A stretch of 64,000 nt of DNA, taken from Subtercola endophyticus. GTDB taxonomy: Bacteria > Actinomycetota > Actinomycetes > Actinomycetales > Microbacteriaceae. Each line of letters starts with the position of its first letter. Positions within the stretch are counted from its first letter, which is position 1. Made by a program: the position numbers and the translations under genes. The notes beneath the pieces are model-generated. The model saw nothing but the letters and a program-made list of their open reading frames with translations, was not told the origin of the DNA and did no database searches. Positions 42,721 through 50,359 of this stretch are shown here, one piece after another. The stretch covers positions 2,480,001-2,544,000 of the forward strand of contig NZ_CP087997.1 in NCBI RefSeq assembly GCF_021044565.1, written 5' to 3'.

Positions 42721-44688
42721 TCAGCCGCCGTAGACCGTGAGGGGGGCCGCGAGCGGGCTCGCGGGGCTGACGCTGAAGGCCGAGATGAGACCGTCGCCGA
42801 GGTACCCGACCGACGCGGTCAACGGCTGGTTCGTCACCACCGTGTACGCCGTCTTCGTCGACAGCCCCACGCCAGCTGCGCTGTTCGCCGCGACGGTCAG
42901 CGTCACCGGGGCGGCCGACGGGTTGTTGCTCTGGCTGACGCTCACTGCAGCGTCGCTGTTTCCGGTATTGACCAGCTGCAAGCGCGGGCTCGGCCCGGTC
43001 GCCGTGGCGAAGAGGAACGTGCCGCTCACCGGCGGCCCCGACTGGTACCAGGCGAAGTCGGTTCCGCCGCTGACCACAGCCGAGCGGGCGCCGGCCACGA
43101 CGGGCTGGTCGGAGGAGACGATGACGCTGTACGTGTCGTCGGTCACCGAGGGGAACGGAAGGTCGGTAACGACTCCCCCGGTCGCGCTGTAGTTCGCCGT
43201 GGTGTCGGCGACGCCGAGCGTCTCGCTCTTCATCGTGACGGTGATGGTCGCTCCGGCGGATCCCGGCACGTAGACACGTAGCGCGGCCGGCAGGTCTGCT
43301 GATGCGGGATCGGCTGCCTGCTCGGCGATCGCGCTCGTGCTCACGATCTGTACTCCTGCGATGGTCTGCCGCAGCGCTGGAGCGCCCGTCGGGCCCGCAA
43401 CGTCGATGCCACCCGGCGCGAGCCCTCTGATGACGCTCTGCTGCAGCGAGGCGAGTACGGTGCCGCCGCTGGCCTGAACGTGGATGACCGGCGAAACGAC
43501 GTTCGGAGCGAATCCGGCCAGCGACAGCGCCCGCTGCGAGTGCGGTTGCACGGTGATGCCGCTGGTACCGGGAGCGTTGACAACGCCGGCCTCGCTGAAG
43601 ATCGAGAGGTTGACGGTCGAAACGACGGCCGTGGGGTTGGAGAGCACGAGGTAGCTCGTTCGGCCGGTGATGGTCGAGCCGGCCGCGATCCAGCTGTCGG
43701 CTGAGGCTTCGGAGCACTCCGAGCTGGCGAGTCCGGTGACGTCGGGCTGCTTGATCTGCTGCGACTGGCTGCCGCCGAGCAAGGTTCCGCTGGAGCCGGG
43801 GGCGGTCAACTCCGTGGGCTGCGCGGGGCCGGAACGGGCATCCGGGCTCGTCAGCGTCGACGTCACGATCTTGTCGCTCTTCGGCACGATGCCGGTGACG
43901 AGAGTGGGCGTGCCCACAGAAACGAGGGAGGGTGCGCCCGTCGACGATACCGCCGAGGCATCGGCCTGACCGAGGTAGGGGCCGGGGCAGACACGGGTCT
44001 GGTCGGAGGCCGTCGGCGTCACGACGACGCTCGGTACTCCGGCGGCGATGGTCGGCAGCGAGAGCACGGCGGCGGCGCCCACGGTGGCAGCACCCAGCGC
44101 GAGAACCACCACGCTGGTCGCGATGCGCAGCCCGGTGCGGGCGGCGGAACGTCGGATGCCCCCCGGCGTCGAGGCCGCTGGCCGGCCGGTGGATGCTCGC
44201 TCTGACGGCACCGTCACTTGCTTCGCGGCCTTGTCGGGCTTAGCTGCCTTGGCTGGTTTGGCCGGTTTTGCTGGCTTTGCTGGCTTTGCCGGTTTTGCCG
44301 GTTTTGGTTCTTTCGATGCCTTCGGGAGCTTTGCAGCATTCGCGAGCGCGGCCCCGGGTGCGGCAGCGGGGGTCGCTGCGGAATCGGGAGCAGGTGGCTC
44401 CGTCGGCCCCGCACCGGTTGCCTCCAGCGGCTCGACTTCGGGCGCCGCGTGTGCTGCTTCGGACGCGTCTGCGGCGTCGCGCAGGGTGGGCGCGCCGGGC
44501 AGAACGGGCGCGCCGGACGCGACTGCGGTTTCGGGCAGGATGGGCGCGCCGGACGCGATTGCGGTTTCGGGCACGATGGGCGCGTCGGACCCGTTTGGTA
44601 CCTCAGGAAGGATCGGCGTACTGGGCACGATGGGCGCGTCGGGCACGGCTTGGTTCTCGCCGGGGCGCGTTTCGTCGCGATCGCTCAT
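42721..44688 (-). CDS. DUF5719 family membrane-anchored protein
   Basis: A 655-residue protein. Residues 1-100 are low complexity with repeated APILPET-like units; about 120-145 is a KPAKPAKPAKPAKPAK lysine/proline repeat; then one membrane helix (IATSVVVLALGAATVGAAAV). The exported domain of about 450 residues is Ser/Thr/Val-rich beta structure with NPTAVVSTVNLSIFSEAGVV and VHVQASGGTVLASLQQSVIR-like segments. DUF5719 is found in actinobacteria directly downstream of a large GT2 glycosyltransferase, as here (ATGA overlap). A role in building or displaying an envelope glycopolymer is likely but unproven. Confidence 0.75.
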   Translation of the reverse strand: MSDRDETRPGENQAVPDAPIVPSTPILPEVPNGSDAPIVPETAIASGAPILPETAVASGAPVLPGAPTLRDAADASEAAHAAPEVEPLEATGAGPTEPPAPDSAATPAAAPGAALANAAKLPKASKEPKPAKPAKPAKPAKPAKPAKAAKPDKAAKQVTVPSERASTGRPAASTPGGIRRSAARTGLRIATSVVVLALGAATVGAAAVLSLPTIAAGVPSVVVTPTASDQTRVCPGPYLGQADASAVSSTGAPSLVSVGTPTLVTGIVPKSDKIVTSTLTSPDARSGPAQPTELTAPGSSGTLLGGSQSQQIKQPDVTGLASSECSEASADSWIAAGSTITGRTSYLVLSNPTAVVSTVNLSIFSEAGVVNAPGTSGITVQPHSQRALSLAGFAPNVVSPVIHVQASGGTVLASLQQSVIRGLAPGGIDVAGPTGAPALRQTIAGVQIVSTSAIAEQAADPASADLPAALRVYVPGSAGATITVTMKSETLGVADTTANYSATGGVVTDLPFPSVTDDTYSVIVSSDQPVVAGARSAVVSGGTDFAWYQSGPPVSGTFLFATATGPSPRLQLVNTGNSDAAVSVSQSNNPSAAPVTLTVAANSAAGVGLSTKTAYTVVTNQPLTASVGYLGDGLISAFSVSPASPLAAPLTVYGG

Positions 44689-47600
44689 GATGACGCACCT
44701 CCTCGGTCAGCGCTGTACTGGTGTTCTTCCGGCGGTGCCGCGAGGTTCGGTGCGGCCTGCTCTCGGCTCTCAAGACCCTCGCCACGCCCGCCGACCGGGC
44801 CGCTGTCGCTCGCGTCGCCACCGCCCACATCAGCGCCATCCACATCAGCGCGACCCGAGCCAGCGCCACCCGCGTCGGTACCGCCATCGCCAGCGCGACC
44901 GGCAGCGCCCGCGGCCTCCTCCTCGGCGCGCACGGCGTCGACCTCCGACCCCGGCCCCTCGGCCCCGACCTCGTCGAGAGCCGTGGCAGCGCGCAGACCG
45001 TGCGCCTCGAGCCGACCGGCGGGCAGGGCGAGCAGCAGCGCCAGACCGAACACGATCGCCTGCACGATGAGGATCAGCAACCCGATCCCCGTGCCGGTGT
45101 TCGTGGGTGAAATCGGCGGCAGAGCAGAGAAACCCGGTGTGCCGGTGATCTCCCACAACTCACCGGCGAAGGTCGAACCGATGGGAGTGAGTGAAGCATT
45201 GCTGTCGAAGGCGATCTTCGACCGTGCGGCGACCGCCTGGGCATCCGTCGTCGCCGCGGACCCGGCGGCCGGCGCCAACACAACGAACTCGATACCCATC
45301 TGCGCAAGCTGAACGGTCGAATCGGTTCCGCTGCGCGAGGCCAGGTTTCCCACCAGTTCGGCGAAGGTCTGCCGCTCGGCCGAGACCGAGGTCGTGGTGG
45401 CGGCGAGCGTCGACTGCGTCTCGAGCGTTGCGCCCGCGCCGTGAACGATGGATGCCGCCAACCCTCCATTCGCCTGTGGATTCAGCACGAGCGTGCCGAC
45501 TCTCGGGTTCGACGCGGCCTCGGCGGTGACGAAAGCGGGGAGCGACTGCCCCGTGCCGGCGTGCACATCGCTCGTCGCGGTGAGCGTCGATGTGGCGACG
45601 GGAACCGCGAGCACGGCGATCGCAAACGCAGCGAGCACGGCCGGAATACTCGCGAACCGCTTGAACGATGCGAGCCCGATCGTTGCGGCACCCGCGAGGC
45701 CGAACCAGTACAGGCTGAGGCCCGCGCCGGGCCAGAGCGAGATCTCGAGCGATCCAGTGGAGCTGACCGAGATGAGCGTGCAGCCGACGGCAGTGGCGAA
45801 TCCGACAATGCCGACAAACGCCGCCCCGGCGGCGACACCGCCACGACGAAGAAAAAGCGCGACGAGCGCCAGCAGGGCGAGCGGCGCCAGGAGGATGAAC
45901 GCCACCAGCATCGCCGTGTCGGAGCTGATTCCCACGGTCGTGCCGATCTGCGACCACCCGCCGAGGCCCGACTCCGGCAGGCCGAGCAGCAGGTCGAGCA
46001 GACTCGTCGAATTGTGGGCGTTCGGCAGGCCAGGGTCGGCGAAAATGCCGAACGGATTGCCGCGCTGCAGCTGCTCCCAGGCGAGCGGAGCGACGAGAAC
46101 GAGCGCGGGCAGCGGAAGCGCGATGTACCGCATGATCGCGCGGCGCGCGAAGATCACCGACACCAGCCAGAGCACGAGCAGGGCCGGCCAGAGCGACGGG
46201 GCAGCCGCCACGGTGGCAGCGAACAGCAGGGACGCGATGGCCGATGCCGACCACGACCGGGCCGCCGAGACCGCGGCGAGCATCAACCAGGGCAGCAGCA
46301 GGTGAGCGATGATGGCACCGGCTTGTCCGGCATCCATCGACGCCAGAAACGGCGGCGCAATGGCCCAGATGACAGCCGCGAAGATACGCAAGCCCTGCCG
46401 ATTGGTGAACTTCGCCGCGCAGAACCAGGCTGCGAGCGCCGCGAGGGGCAGGGCGGCGATGTAGAGCACCACGAGGGCGGCAGAGGGCGACCAGAAGGTC
46501 AGCGACCCGAAGATGGCGAGCAGGTAGGCGAACGGGTCGGATGCCCCGAGAAAGCCGAGGCCGAGATCACGCCAGCCGTAGCCGACCTGCGACCACAGCC
46601 CGCCCGCGTCGCCGCCGAGCGGGATGAACGAGCCGCCCACAATGGCGCTCGCCCCGAAGAGGGGAAAAAACAGTACGAGACCGACGGCAGCAGCGGCCGC
46701 CACGATGGCCGCGCCGCCGCCCGAGAAGAACTGCAGCTCTTCACGCGACCCGCGCGCCTTCGACAGGGCGAGCTCGCGAACGAGAGCATTGCGTCTGCGA
46801 ACCTCGGCCCCGGGCACCCGCAGAGGAGCGAGAGACTTCCAGCCCGCCTTCTTGGTGCGCCTGATCGAGCCGCGCGCTGCAGCGACATGCCCGCTGAAGG
46901 CCGTCTTGAAGGCGGCTGCGAACTCTCCCGTCACGGCTCCGGGCTGCTTACGCAACACCTGGAACAGCGATCGGAACACCGCAAGCGGAACGAGAGAGAG
47001 CCAGTGGAAGACCACCGCGAGCGCAGGAGCGTAGACCAACCGGCGATGCAGCTGGGCCGCGCGCCGCGTGGTCTGCCGCTTGCGACGCTGCGTGCCTTTC
47101 ACCGAGGTTCCCGGCCCGGAAAGGCCGTCGCCCGCCGTGGCGACCCGCGCCGAGGGCACCGCGATGACGCGGTGCCCGGCGAGCCGTGCCCGAATCGAGA
47201 AGTCCAGCCCGTTGTCGGCGGTCGGCAGCGCCTGGTCGAAGCCGCCCAGCTCGTTGAACACGGTGTGCCGCACGAGCATGCCGGCGGCACCGAGGCCGAG
47301 CACGTCGCTCATCCGCTCGTGTTGCGCCTGGTCGAGTTCGCGCTCGACCAGCGCGAAACTCGCCCCGTACGGAGTGATGGTCTCGCCAAAGCCCGCGATG
47401 AAGTCTTTGTCGTTCCAATCCATCTGCTTCGGCCCGGCGACGGCGACAGAGGGGTTGACCTCGACGGCGGCGAGCAGGGCGGCTAGCGCGCCGGGCTCTG
47501 GTGCGGTGTCGTGCGCCAGCAGCCAGAGCCACTCATCGTCTGAAGCGGGCGGGGGCACCACCCCGAGGGCATGCGTCACCGCGACGCCGAATGACAGGCG

Positions 47601-47789
47601 AGTGGATGCCGAGAGAAACCCTGTGGGCTGCATATCGGTGAGCAGCTTCGCCGTGCCGTCAGTCGAGGCGAGGTCGACAACGACCAGGGAGTCGGGCTGA
47701 CGCGTCTGGGCACGAAGGGCCTCGAGCGTTCGCGGAAGACGCTCGGCCCCATTGTGGGCTACCAGTACGGCTGTTACTCGGGCTTGCAT
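44685..47789 (-). CDS. large GT2 family membrane glycosyltransferase
   Basis: A 1034-residue protein. Residues 1-250 form a GT-A domain: VTAVLVAHNGAERLPRTLEA, VVVDLASTDGTAKLL (DxxSxD-type nucleotide site), LLAHDTAPEPGALAALLAAV, and FDQALPTADNGLDFSIRARL (acceptor-side acidic motif). About 12 membrane helices follow between residues 270 and 900. The C-terminal 100 residues are Gly/Asp/Ala-rich and disordered. It transfers a sugar to a lipid-linked or envelope polymer, probably together with the DUF5719 protein encoded downstream. The start is leaderless (TAAAGT 7 nt upstream). whiB2 lies upstream in the same direction, 135 bp away. Confidence 0.85.
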   Translation of the reverse strand: MQARVTAVLVAHNGAERLPRTLEALRAQTRQPDSLVVVDLASTDGTAKLLTDMQPTGFLSASTRLSFGVAVTHALGVVPPPASDDEWLWLLAHDTAPEPGALAALLAAVEVNPSVAVAGPKQMDWNDKDFIAGFGETITPYGASFALVERELDQAQHERMSDVLGLGAAGMLVRHTVFNELGGFDQALPTADNGLDFSIRARLAGHRVIAVPSARVATAGDGLSGPGTSVKGTQRRKRQTTRRAAQLHRRLVYAPALAVVFHWLSLVPLAVFRSLFQVLRKQPGAVTGEFAAAFKTAFSGHVAAARGSIRRTKKAGWKSLAPLRVPGAEVRRRNALVRELALSKARGSREELQFFSGGGAAIVAAAAAVGLVLFFPLFGASAIVGGSFIPLGGDAGGLWSQVGYGWRDLGLGFLGASDPFAYLLAIFGSLTFWSPSAALVVLYIAALPLAALAAWFCAAKFTNRQGLRIFAAVIWAIAPPFLASMDAGQAGAIIAHLLLPWLMLAAVSAARSWSASAIASLLFAATVAAAPSLWPALLVLWLVSVIFARRAIMRYIALPLPALVLVAPLAWEQLQRGNPFGIFADPGLPNAHNSTSLLDLLLGLPESGLGGWSQIGTTVGISSDTAMLVAFILLAPLALLALVALFLRRGGVAAGAAFVGIVGFATAVGCTLISVSSTGSLEISLWPGAGLSLYWFGLAGAATIGLASFKRFASIPAVLAAFAIAVLAVPVATSTLTATSDVHAGTGQSLPAFVTAEAASNPRVGTLVLNPQANGGLAASIVHGAGATLETQSTLAATTTSVSAERQTFAELVGNLASRSGTDSTVQLAQMGIEFVVLAPAAGSAATTDAQAVAARSKIAFDSNASLTPIGSTFAGELWEITGTPGFSALPPISPTNTGTGIGLLILIVQAIVFGLALLLALPAGRLEAHGLRAATALDEVGAEGPGSEVDAVRAEEEAAGAAGRAGDGGTDAGGAGSGRADVDGADVGGGDASDSGPVGGRGEGLESREQAAPNLAAPPEEHQYSADRGGASS

Positions 47790-47796
47790 CCATTCG

Positions 47797-47802
47797 ACTT
47801 TA
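47797..47802 (-). promoter_or_regulatory. -10 box (TAAAGT) of the GT2 gene, leaderless
   Basis: TAAAGT on the minus strand ends 7 nt before the ATG at 47789. Confidence 0.45.
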
Positions 47803-47812
47803 GACGCGGGCC

Positions 47813-47848
47813 CGGGCGAAGCCGGTGTTGAGACCGGCGAGCCGCCCG
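47813..47848 (-). terminator. two-part hairpin after whiB2
   Basis: CGGGC/GCCCG outer and CCGGT/ACCGG inner arms, with internal loops, lie about 77 nt after the whiB2 stop. A CCTG microrepeat stands between. It is a weak candidate. Confidence 0.35.
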
Positions 47849-47924
47849 TTGTGCTTCTGAGCCGACCTTGTGGCTTTGCCTGCCTACCGGCCCTGCCTGC
47901 CTGCCTGGGCCAGCGTTGCGCCTC

Positions 47925-48329
47925 TTAGCCGGCCTGTTTGCGCAGCTTGCGGCGTTCTCGCTCAGAGAGGCCGCCCCAGATGCCGAAACGCTCGTCGTTC
48001 TGCAGCGCGTATTCGAGGCACTGGGACTTGACCTCGCAGCTCTGGCAGATGCGCTTGGCATCGCGCGTGGAGCCGCCTTTTTCAGGGAAGAAGGCTTCGG
48101 GGTCGGTCTGGGCGCAGAGCGAGTCGCTCTGCCAGGCGAGCTGGTTGTCTTCGGCGTCGGTTGCCGGCTGGCGAACGCCGGGAACACCGAGAATGACGGG
48201 GTCGACGAACCAGTCGTCGGGTGCGCCGGAGCGGAGGCCGGCAATGGGCCGCGCTGAAGTGTTGTTCAACCCCGGGCGGTCGCTGGATGTCGGGCGGTCG
48301 TTCGGTGATGAAATACTGCCTGGCGACAT
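47925..48329 (-). CDS. whiB2: WhiB2/WhmD-type iron-sulfur regulator
   Basis: A 134-residue WhiB protein. The first 65 residues are disordered (SPNDRPTSSDRPGLNNTSAR). The core has the first cluster Cys in WQSDSLCAQTDPEAFFPEKG, then ICQSCEVKSQCLEYALQNDE with the remaining three ligands (C-x2-C-x5-C), the GIWGGLSERERRKLRKQ turn and a basic tail. The FFPEKGGSTR motif is typical of WhiB2, a regulator of septation and cell division. GGAGG precedes the ATG at 8 nt. A strong sigma-70-like promoter lies upstream. The neighbourhood (DUF3499, zincin, manA) fits the whiB2 locus. Confidence 0.92.
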   Translation of the reverse strand: MSPGSISSPNDRPTSSDRPGLNNTSARPIAGLRSGAPDDWFVDPVILGVPGVRQPATDAEDNQLAWQSDSLCAQTDPEAFFPEKGGSTRDAKRICQSCEVKSQCLEYALQNDERFGIWGGLSERERRKLRKQAG

Positions 48330-48392
48330 ATCACGCCCTCCCTTCTCTCAAGCTTCGGCGTGCCGAGTCTCTCTAGAAAACCCCTACGAGTA

Positions 48393-48421
48393 ATTACACC
48401 CGTGTAGTTCGCTCACGTCAA
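48393..48421 (-). promoter_or_regulatory. strong housekeeping promoter of whiB2
   Basis: On the minus strand TTGACG (48421-48416), 17 bp, then TGTAAT (48398-48393). It leaves a leader of roughly 55-60 nt with a GGAGG site. It is the clearest -35/-10 pair in the window. Confidence 0.7.
48395..48406. promoter_or_regulatory. palindrome overlapping the whiB2 -10
   Basis: TACACCCGTGTA has perfect 5-bp arms around CC and covers most of the -10 and the adjacent spacer. It is well placed for a repressor or for WhiB autoregulation. Confidence 0.45.
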
Positions 48422-48511
48422 GTCGCAGATCGTAAACCCTCAACCGAACATCAAAGGTTTCGACACGAGGTGTTTTGCTGAATGTTATGTCTGTTTTTCG
48501 ACTGACTTCTA

Positions 48512-48517
48512 TAAACT
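48512..48517 (+). promoter_or_regulatory. -10 box (TAAACT) of glxA, near-leaderless
   Basis: TCTATAAACTGCC precedes the ATG at 48524; TAAACT ends 6 nt before it (TATAAA, shifted by two bases, is equivalent). Confidence 0.45.
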
Positions 48518-48523
48518 GCCATC

Positions 48524-49513
48524 ATGCTGAAGAAGGTCGTCCTCATCGCGCTGCCCCACGTGGCACCGTTCGAATTCGGTGTCGTCTGCGAGGTGTTCGG
48601 CATCGACCGAACAGAGATGAGCGGCCCCGCCTTCGACTTTCACGTCGTCGCGGCCGAGCCGGGTCCGGTGCCGACCAGCCTGGGGTACACCATGTTCATC
48701 TCCGAGGGGCTGGAGGCCGCGGCCGACGCCGACCTCATTGCGGTTCCGGCGCACGCGATCGACGAGCCCGTGCATCCGGAGGTCGTACGAGTCTTGCGCG
48801 AGGCCGAAGCACGCGGCGCCTGGATCTTGAGCGTCTGCAGTGGGGCCTTCACCCTGGCGGCGGCGGGCATCCTCGACGGCCGTGCGGCCACCACGCACTG
48901 GATGCACGCGGAACGCCTCGCCCGCGACTACCCCCTTACCGCGGTCGACCCCGACGTGCTCTTCGTCGAAGACCGCCGCGTCATCTCCAGCGCTGGCACC
49001 GCCGCGGGAATCGGCGCGTGCCTTCATCTCGTGCGTACCGAGCTCGGTGCCGTCGCCGCCAACGTCATCGCTCGCCGCATGGTCGTACCCCCGCAGCGCT
49101 CGGGCGGTCAGTCGCAGTACATTCAGGCGCCGGTCGCGCCGATTCAGAGCGACTCCTTCGCCGACGTCACCGACTGGATGCTGCGCAACCTCGACCAAGA
49201 ACTCTCCGTCGACGAGCTTGCCCGCCGCGCCCTGATGTCACCCCGCACCTTCGCCCGCCGTTTTCGGGCGGATCTCGGTACTACCCCGGCCGCCTGGCTG
49301 AATCGGCAGCGCCTGCTGCGTGCCCAAGTCATGCTCGAACAGACCGACCTCGGCCTCGAGCAGGTCGCCGCCGAAACCGGCTTCGGCTCGGCCGCCGTCA
49401 TGCGCCACCACTTCGTGAAGGTACTGAAGACCACCCCCATCGCCTACCGCCGCACCTTCAGCTGCACCGATGCCGCGCCCGCCGTCCCGCCTCTGCTCGT
49501 GCCGTCCCTTTGA
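48524..49513 (+). CDS. GlxA-family regulator (DJ-1/PfpI domain plus AraC HTH)
   Basis: A 329-residue regulator. Residues 1-185 are a DJ-1/PfpI-like sensor domain (VVLIALPHVAPFEFGVVCEV; ILSVCSGAFTLAAAGILDGR with a Cys at the nucleophile position). Residues 210-310 hold the two AraC HTH motifs: LSVDELARRALMSPRTFARR, and LEQVAAETGFGSAAVMRHHF followed by VKVLKTTPIAYRR. Such proteins regulate nitrogen or amino-acid catabolism or detoxification genes; the ligand is unknown here. A 78-bp piece of its 3' part is repeated at 50212-50289. It is convergent with a truncated manA copy. Confidence 0.9.
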   Translation: MLKKVVLIALPHVAPFEFGVVCEVFGIDRTEMSGPAFDFHVVAAEPGPVPTSLGYTMFISEGLEAAADADLIAVPAHAIDEPVHPEVVRVLREAEARGAWILSVCSGAFTLAAAGILDGRAATTHWMHAERLARDYPLTAVDPDVLFVEDRRVISSAGTAAGIGACLHLVRTELGAVAANVIARRMVVPPQRSGGQSQYIQAPVAPIQSDSFADVTDWMLRNLDQELSVDELARRALMSPRTFARRFRADLGTTPAAWLNRQRLLRAQVMLEQTDLGLEQVAAETGFGSAAVMRHHFVKVLKTTPIAYRRTFSCTDAAPAVPPLLVPSL

Positions 49514-49557
49514 CGCCGGCACCACCGCGGCGGCGCGCCCCAGCGCACCCCACCCAC

Positions 49558-49627
49558 AAAGTGAGACGGTTACGACGGTACTGAGTCGGTTATACCGACC
49601 TCACTATGGTCGTAACGGCCTCACTTT
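49558..49627. terminator. 70-nt multi-part hairpin between convergent genes
   Basis: AAAGTGAG/CTCACTTT, GTTACGAC/GTCGTAAC and TGAGTCGGT/ACCGACcTCA nest in one long stem with small internal loops and a TAT tip. The A-run and T-run at its ends suit termination in both directions. Confidence 0.75.
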
Positions 49628-49665
49628 TCGCGGCGGGTCGGGTGGGCAGGCGGCGGGGCGGGGGG

Positions 49666-50213
49666 TCAGGCAGCGGCGCCGGGTGCCGCGAGAAAGAGCT
49701 CGCCGGAGCCGGAGACGGTGAGAGGGCCCACGTCGGGAGTGATGTAGAACGAGTCGCCGCGCGAGACGACGGCCTCGCCGGTCGCTGAGGCCACCGTGAG
49801 CGAGCCCGCCGTGCAGATGACGATGGCCGGGCCCAGTGGCGTGTACGAGGCAGTGGTCGCCGCAAGCAGGTCGGTCGCCGCAGAGGTAGCAGCGTCCGGA
49901 GGCACCGCACCGGCCGAGGCTGCGCTGGCCACATCGGCGGCACTCGAGGCAGCGAAGCCGTCACCGCCCACGTCGCCGAGAGCAAAACGCACGAGCACGA
50001 AGTCGATCACGTCGGGCTGAAAGACCTCGACCCCGGGGGCCGGATGCTCGGGCTCGAGGTAAGGCACGGGCAACGACACGAACTGCAGCACATGCAACAG
50101 CTCGGGCACATCGACGTATTTCGGCGTCAGCCCACCACGCAGCACGTTGTCGGAGGCCGCCATCAGCTCAACACCCAGCCCCTTCAGGTAGGCGTGGATG
50201 GTGCCCGCCGGCA
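49666..50213 (-). pseudogene. truncated copy of manA (C-terminal part)
   Basis: The frame encodes the last 40% of mannose-6-phosphate isomerase: IHAYLKGLGVELMAASDNVL, followed by RGGLTPKYVDVPELLHVLQF and the cupin end SGSGELFLAAPGAAA. It is very similar to 54602-55062 of the intact gene. Everything upstream of the metal-binding His loop is missing, including the Gln/His and Glu ligands. It also has an Ala-rich insertion not present in the intact gene (SSAADVASAASAGAV). The frame stays open into the glxA fragment, but there is no start signal, so it is probably not made or not active. Confidence 0.85.
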
Positions 50214-50289
50214 TGCGCCACCACTTCGTGAAGGTATTGAAGACCACCCCCGTCGCCTACCGTCGCACCTTCAGCTGCACGGATGCCGC
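50212..50289 (+). pseudogene. 78-bp duplicate of the glxA 3' region
   Basis: Bases 50212-50289 match 49399-49476 inside glxA without gaps and with four mismatches by eye, all but one synonymous in glxA. The match stops sharply on both sides. At its left end it abuts the truncated manA at a CCGGCA/CCGTCA microhomology. It is a recombination scar rather than a gene. Confidence 0.85.
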
Positions 50290-50359
50290 TCCGGTGAGAG
50301 CCCTCTCAGATATGCACTAAAGTCATTGCAAGCCGCGAACAGCATTGGCGCCCGCGGCA

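Noticed and set aside
49666..50247. A functional short manA paralogue starting at 50247
   Set aside because: Its first 12 codons are antisense to the glxA fragment, and two-thirds of the enzyme, including metal ligands, is missing.
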